64,000 nt of DNA, taken from Lunularia cruciata (taxonomy: Eukaryota > Streptophyta > Marchantiopsida > Lunulariales > Lunulariaceae). Where the stretch lies: the NCBI GenBank assembly GCA_948567375.1, contig OX419756.1, positions 13,149,001-13,213,000 on the forward strand, written 5' to 3'. How positions within the stretch are numbered: the stretch's first letter is position 1; each line of letters starts with the position of its first letter. The notes under the pieces were generated by a model, which ran no database searches, was not told where the DNA came from, and was given only the letters and a program-made list of their open reading frames with translations. The translations under genes and the position numbers were made by a program. Of the stretch, positions 60,380 through 64,000 are shown piece by piece.

Positions 60380-60870
60380 TGTCTCTATCTTGCTATAGAT
60401 TAGGATATCATCCAACAACACCACCATGTATTGATTCAACAGTCCATCCAACACCCAATGCATCTGATCCATGAAGACTATTGGAGCATTAGTGAGCCAT
60501 AAGACAAAACTCTCTACTCAAAATATCTATACCTTGTGCAAAAGGTAGTCTTTTGCACATCCTTCTTATCAATAGGGATTTTCCAATAGCCATGGCAAAG
60601 ATCCAACTTGGAGAAGTATTGTGCTTCACTCAGTTGATCGAGCAAGTCATCAATTTGAGCTAAGGAGTATGCATTCTTCACTATTTTTTTATTGAGCCCA
60701 CGGTAATCAATATAGAAATGAAGTCTTCCATTTTTCTTTAATACAAATAGTATTGGTGCTCCCCAAGAAGATGTATTATGTTGTATCAAATATTTCTCCA
60801 ACAACTCCATGAGTGTTGTTTGCAACTCCTCCAACTCCTTTGGTGAAAGCCAATAGATTGGTCTACTCAC
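60380..60870 (-). pseudogene. Reverse transcriptase of the gypsy element, broken
   Basis: The open frame 60870-60514 has the conserved RT start: RPIYWLSPKELEELQ, SSWGAPILFVLKK, YIDYRGLNKK and YFSKLDLCHGYW. After a break the catalytic box reads VVLLDDILIYS (near 60420), where most gypsy elements have FLDD or YVDD. It copies RNA to DNA in an intact element. Confidence 0.9.
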
Positions 60871-61056
60871 TAGATACTCCTTGGTAGTAACTCAATCTTG
60901 AAAAGCATACCACAATCAAAGGGTAATCCTTTTGGTAGATCATTTGGAAACACGTCCGCAAACTCCTATACTATTTGATTAACCATTGCTCAATGAGGCT
61001 CCTAACTCTCTTCAGATTATCCTTGTGCAATTGGCTTGATACACACCGCAAAAATA

Positions 61057-61236
61057 GACTTATCTTCTTTCAAAACTTACTCTATAGTTGATTCACTGAC
61101 AAAGTTCCCATCTAAGGACTTATCTTCCTTCAAGGTTCACTCTATGGCTACTTTCTTGACATACTTCCCACCTTGAGACTTCTCTTCCTTCAAAGCTTCC
61201 TCTATGGCTGCTTTCTTTACAAACTTCCTATCTTAG
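61057..61236. repeat. 60-bp tandem repeat x3 inside the gypsy element
   Basis: Three consecutive units start GACTT(A/C)TCTTC at 61057, 61117 and 61177. On the minus strand each encodes ~20 residues of a Lys/Glu-rich helix (VKK.AIEEALKEEKS-type), placed between the protease and RT regions. Some units carry stops. Confidence 0.85.
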
Positions 61237-61319
61237 GATCAGCTATTCTTAGGTATTTTAATCAAAGGTGCTAGAAAACCTAATCAAAAATTCCTACCTT
61301 GCTGTTGTTTTTGGATGTG

Positions 61320-61620
61320 TCATTGGGTCCAATCAAATGGAACCTTATGTTGTTCAAGCCAAGGTAATTCTAGAATGACATCATAATATAGAGGTGACAC
61401 TACAAACCTCATACACTCCAAATACTCCTTCCCAATCTTGAAGGTAACAAGATACAAGGTATGGAATGCAGAACCCTTTCTTCCTTCCGCCATCATCAAT
61501 CTGCTTCCAATTATTGAATTGATAGGAATACTCAATTCCTTTGCTAATTACATAGACATGCAATTCTCTAAACTTCAAGAATCAACCAAAATTCTACAAC
61601 CATGATCATATACGGTACCT
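61320..61620 (-). pseudogene. Retroviral-type aspartic protease region, active site destroyed
   Basis: DVILELPWLEQHK and the upstream helix/strand pattern identify the gypsy protease. The catalytic triad D-S/T-G should lie near 61590. Here the sequence reads ILVDS followed by TGA, so the triad Gly codon (GGA) has become a stop. Confidence 0.8.
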
Positions 61621-61994
61621 TGCAAGTGAAGCAAACTTGCATAGGTCAAGCCTTCAATCCCATTGGAACTAATCAAGTTCCTAACAGCCGGCTCAAAATC
61701 TACTATTGGCATTTGTCATTTTCTTGATCAATGTGCTCCACATACTCCATCTGGACAATTTGTTGAGGTTACTTATTCCTAAGTGGACATTCAACAATGA
61801 AAAATCGAACTGGGTGACAATTAAGATAACCACTATTTTGTCACAGTCTTTCTCTATCTCCTATACCAAGTGGTCTTAATTGAGTAGCATCAATCTCTAT
61901 TGGTGCCTATTCTTCCACTTGTGTGTAATGTAGTAGTATGTTTTGTGTAGGTCAAGGTCAAGACCAAGTTGTTGCAACCAAGGAATCAAAATGC

Positions 61995-62186
61995 TCAACC
62001 AACTGCATGGCTTCTTCTACATTTTGTAGCTCTTGCATGGTCATCTCCAATTTTGGTTTGTGACTTCAAGCCCCTCACAAATTGATCCAAAACTTCACCT
62101 TCTTGTATATCTAGAATCTGCATGATGATGTTTTGGAATTGCATGATGTAACTCCTTATAAAGCCAATCTGCTTGAACTCCACCAA
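61995..62186 (-). pseudogene. gag fragment of the gypsy element
   Basis: The 63-codon frame contains SYIMQFQNIIMQILDIQEG and LDQFVRGLK, the usual pattern of the gypsy gag capsid-like domain. Neighbouring gag sequence is interrupted by stops. The nucleocapsid CCHC knuckle is visible only as decayed sequence near 61780. Confidence 0.75.
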
Positions 62187-62855
62187 CTTATTTCATGCGG
62201 CTTGTGTGGCATTTATAGCTTGAAATTGACCAAGTATTGCAATCTTGAATTCTGCACACATCAAGATTGGTGCAACAATTTTTTGTTCAACTTGCTCCAC
62301 TTGGAATTTCCATTAAAGTTTTGCCATGGCATCCAATTGGCTAGAAGCCAAGAGAATCTATTCTAGTTCATCTTGAAGATTGGTAGCTTCAAAGTAACCT
62401 TTGCAGTCAAACACAAAATTCTCCACTATGCTCAAGAGATTCTTACCTTCAAACACCTTGGGTTTTGGAAATTGGATTTGATCTTCTCTATCTTAAATTG
62501 GTGCTCTCTCTACATGTTCTTTTCATTGATAAAAAAAATCAAGTAAGGTGCTCAATATTTGTTGCATAGCAATTATAACATTAGGTATTGCCATCATGGT
62601 TACTACTCTATCCCACTACTCCCAATTTATCTATTTTATTAACACATAGATGCAGCACGTCTATCATTCTCCATAAGTTACAACTAGAAGTATCAAGGGT
62701 TCTTCAAACAAGGTGATCACATGCATAAAATCCTACCCAAAGCATGAGATGATAAATTGTGTGAAATGATGCTTGGGTAGTACCTAGATATAAAAGTCCT
62801 AATGATTTGGCAGAGATGGATTTGGTGGTCCATAAATTCTATCCATCCATTTCAT

Positions 62856-62867
62856 CCTTTGATACCA
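62856..62867 (-). other. Primer-binding site of the gypsy element
   Basis: In minus sense TGGTATCAAAGG begins one base after the 5' LTR. It matches the common plant primer site for initiator-Met tRNA (TGGTATCAGAGC) at most positions. Confidence 0.85.
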
Positions 62868-62868
62868 A

Positions 62869-63233
62869 TGTAAAAGACCAAGATCAAGGAGAGAAATAGG
62901 AGAATAGAAGATTACTTTGGGACACTTGAATGTGGGTAAACTCCAAATGCCTAGCATGAACTTTGGCTCTAGTATTTATAGGAGCATACAAGGCTCTTGA
63001 GAAGCTTCTCAAGAAGCTTCCTTCCACAAGTTGCCTTCTTGGCTTGCAAGCTAAGCTAGTTGGAAGCTTTTGGAAGCTTCCTTCTAGAAGCTACTTACTT
63101 GCGGTCCAAGCTAAGCTAGTTAGGAAGCTTAAGAAGAAGCTATCTAGATATCTAGAATACTCTAGGCTAATTTGGTCTATTTTCTACTTTATGAGTCCTT
63201 ACTAACTTCATCATTAAACTCTATATTGTTATA
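62869..63233. repeat. LTR of the gypsy element (5' LTR in sense) with promoter
   Basis: 365 bp, TGTAAAAGACC...ATTGTTATA. In minus sense the U3 holds a cluster of AAGCTT-centred GAAGCTTC units followed by TATAAATA (62980-62973), which sets the likely transcription start about 25-35 bp further on. The right target duplication GGTAG is 63234-63238. Confidence 0.92.
62973..63089 (-). promoter_or_regulatory. Heat-shock-element-like array and TATA box of the gypsy LTR
   Basis: The TATA box TATAAATA is at 62980-62973. Immediately upstream in minus sense are GAAGCTTC at 63001-63008 and 63013-63020, then GAAGCTTC at 63073-63080 and TTCTAGAA at 63082-63089. Each is a two-unit heat-shock-factor half-site pair. 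Dense units within 20-110 bp of a TATA box resemble heat-inducible promoters, including that of the Arabidopsis ONSEN LTR. Induction is inference. Confidence 0.6.
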
Positions 63234-63238
63234 GGTAG

Positions 63239-63374
63239 AGCTTCCTTTGAGAGGATCCTCTTTATTATATAATAAAACCAAGGTGTTCTGTTGGGGCATC
63301 GGAGTATTGAGTGTGAAGCTTTGTGTTTCTTCTCCTTTGTTTCTCTTAAGGTCTTCTATCCTTAAAAGATTACA
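63239..63374. repeat. LTR-like dispersed repeat, copy B, right part
   Basis: Continues copy B after the gypsy insertion. It matches 5620-5756 (TCCTCTTTATTATATAATA, GAGTATTGAGTGTGAAGC, TTTCTTCTCCT.TGTTTCTC) and ends GATTACA. The next bases, ATGGTACAAGAGTAGG, partly resemble an initiator-Met primer site, so this may be a 5' LTR. Confidence 0.7.
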
Positions 63375-64000
63375 ATGGTACAAGAGTAGGTGTTTCAATT
63401 TGAGAGAGTGGATCACCCTTTTGAAGGAACATGAGCTACTAAGATTGAGTAATTTGAGGATAAAAACCATATTGCAATAGATAGATTAAGAGTGTGTTAG
63501 ATAGAGAAAGGATGGGATGGAAAACTCTTGGAGGACAATATCCTACCCCCCTCTCTATTATTGAATCCATTCCATATCAAGAGTATGTACATCCAACATG
63601 AGCAAGTGAGAGTATATCTTTTTTTCCATTTTAGAGTAGAGCTTATGGATATAGTGATGAATTCACCAAAGCCGGTGATTTTGCCTATGGTAATCTACAA
63701 TAGAGAGTAGGATTTGACAATCTACATTTTGTTATGATGGATTTGAATATACCAAATCCTCTCTCTTTCAACACTCAAGTAGAAATCAGTTGTGTGGTTA
63801 GACCAAAAGTAATGTTTAGGGATTTCATAGTCCATAATTTTGGTGAGGAATATTATTAAATGATAGCTTCTAAAGTCCCAATGGTGGTCCTAATAGTCTG
63901 TGCCTCCTCTTGAGTGATTGTATTAACTCTTTATTGAAGTAGGAAGTACTAATTGAGTAGTTGTTGTGTGTAGGAATCATGGATCTGCAATTGCAAGAGT
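63375..64000. other. Transposon-like flank, nothing recognised
   Basis: Short AT-rich frames only. If the repeat ending at 63374 is a 5' LTR, this would be the start of that element's interior. Confidence 0.35.

Larger units (their letters stand above)
57754..63233 (-). mobile_element. Ty3/gypsy LTR retrotransposon, full length but coding-defective
   Basis: The 5480-bp element reads on the minus strand. LTRs are 62869-63233 (365 bp, 5' LTR in sense) and 57754-58096 (343 bp). A primer-binding site TGGTATCAAAGG (62867-62856) resembles the complement of initiator-Met tRNA. A polypurine tract AATGGGAGAATA (58108-58097) precedes the 3' LTR. Target duplication is GGTGG/GGTAG, with one later change. 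Domain order is gag, protease, reverse transcriptase, RNase H, integrase, so it is Ty3/gypsy. Many stops and shifts make it non-autonomous. LTR ends are TG...TA on the plus strand rather than TG...CA. It sits inside the LTR-like repeat copy B. Confidence 0.92.

Noticed and set aside
1-64000. CRISPR array, bacterial operon or phage system
   Set aside because: No spaced short repeats of that kind, no ribosome-binding-site spacing, and split genes with GT-AG introns throughout.

Overview
The window looks like nuclear DNA of a land plant. Its protein genes are split by short GT-AG introns (about 80-400 bp) and belong to plant families: a U-box/ARM-repeat protein, a DUF1399 glycine-rich domain protein (GRDP), an acetyltransferase-like/AT-hook/BRCT protein and a plant-type cytochrome P450 relic. 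A bryophyte or another early-diverging lineage is my guess from the style of the P450 and GRDP sequences. It is inference and I cannot fix the species.

Layout. 1-7.5 kb is a mobile-element graveyard: 3'-end copies of a dispersed non-LTR-like repeat, one of them split by a structurally complete pogo/Tigger-like DNA transposon (2528-4576), then a ~600-bp LTR-like repeat (5158-5756). 7.5-11.3 kb is intergenic. A five-exon U-box/ARM gene lies on the minus strand (15103-11374; the exons join to exactly 951 codons). 15-24.5 kb is mostly intergenic, with a perfect 29-bp inverted repeat at 18.1 kb and coding-like scraps near 21 kb. A small hydrophilic protein (24765-24535), a tRNA-Ser(GCU)-like sequence (25811-25894) and a four-exon coiled-coil protein (29080-26855) follow. 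29-40 kb is AT-rich and holds a wrecked cytochrome P450 (about 36.2-34.1 kb), an organelle-like tRNA-Arg fragment, two retroelement 3' ends with target-site duplications and a perfect 21-bp hairpin. The GRDP gene (40882-45962, plus strand, ten clear exons plus a likely microexon) has an unusual Cys/Gly-repeat tail. The acetyltransferase/AT-hook/BRCT gene fills 53085-48035 (minus). From 54.5 kb on the window is again transposon-rich. It ends with a 5.5-kb Ty3/gypsy element (57754-63233, coding minus) nested in a second copy of the LTR-like repeat seen at 5.2-5.7 kb.

How the parts relate. The genes do not form a pathway visible from sequence: they are independent transcription units on both strands. 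The transposons, however, form a readable history. The window holds a paralogous empty site for both the Tigger-like insertion (near 38.92 kb) and the gypsy insertion (near 5.61 kb), so both can be dated relative to their hosts. The gypsy LTRs carry repeated GAAnnTTC units, including a perfect three-unit heat-shock element, just upstream of a TATA box, which suggests a stress-responsive promoter.

Limits. All exon joins were made by eye from GT-AG signals, frame and domain continuity. Part of the 5' end of the BRCT gene (52.8-52.3 kb) could not be joined in frame. Intergenic stretches were read for domains but not searched against any database.
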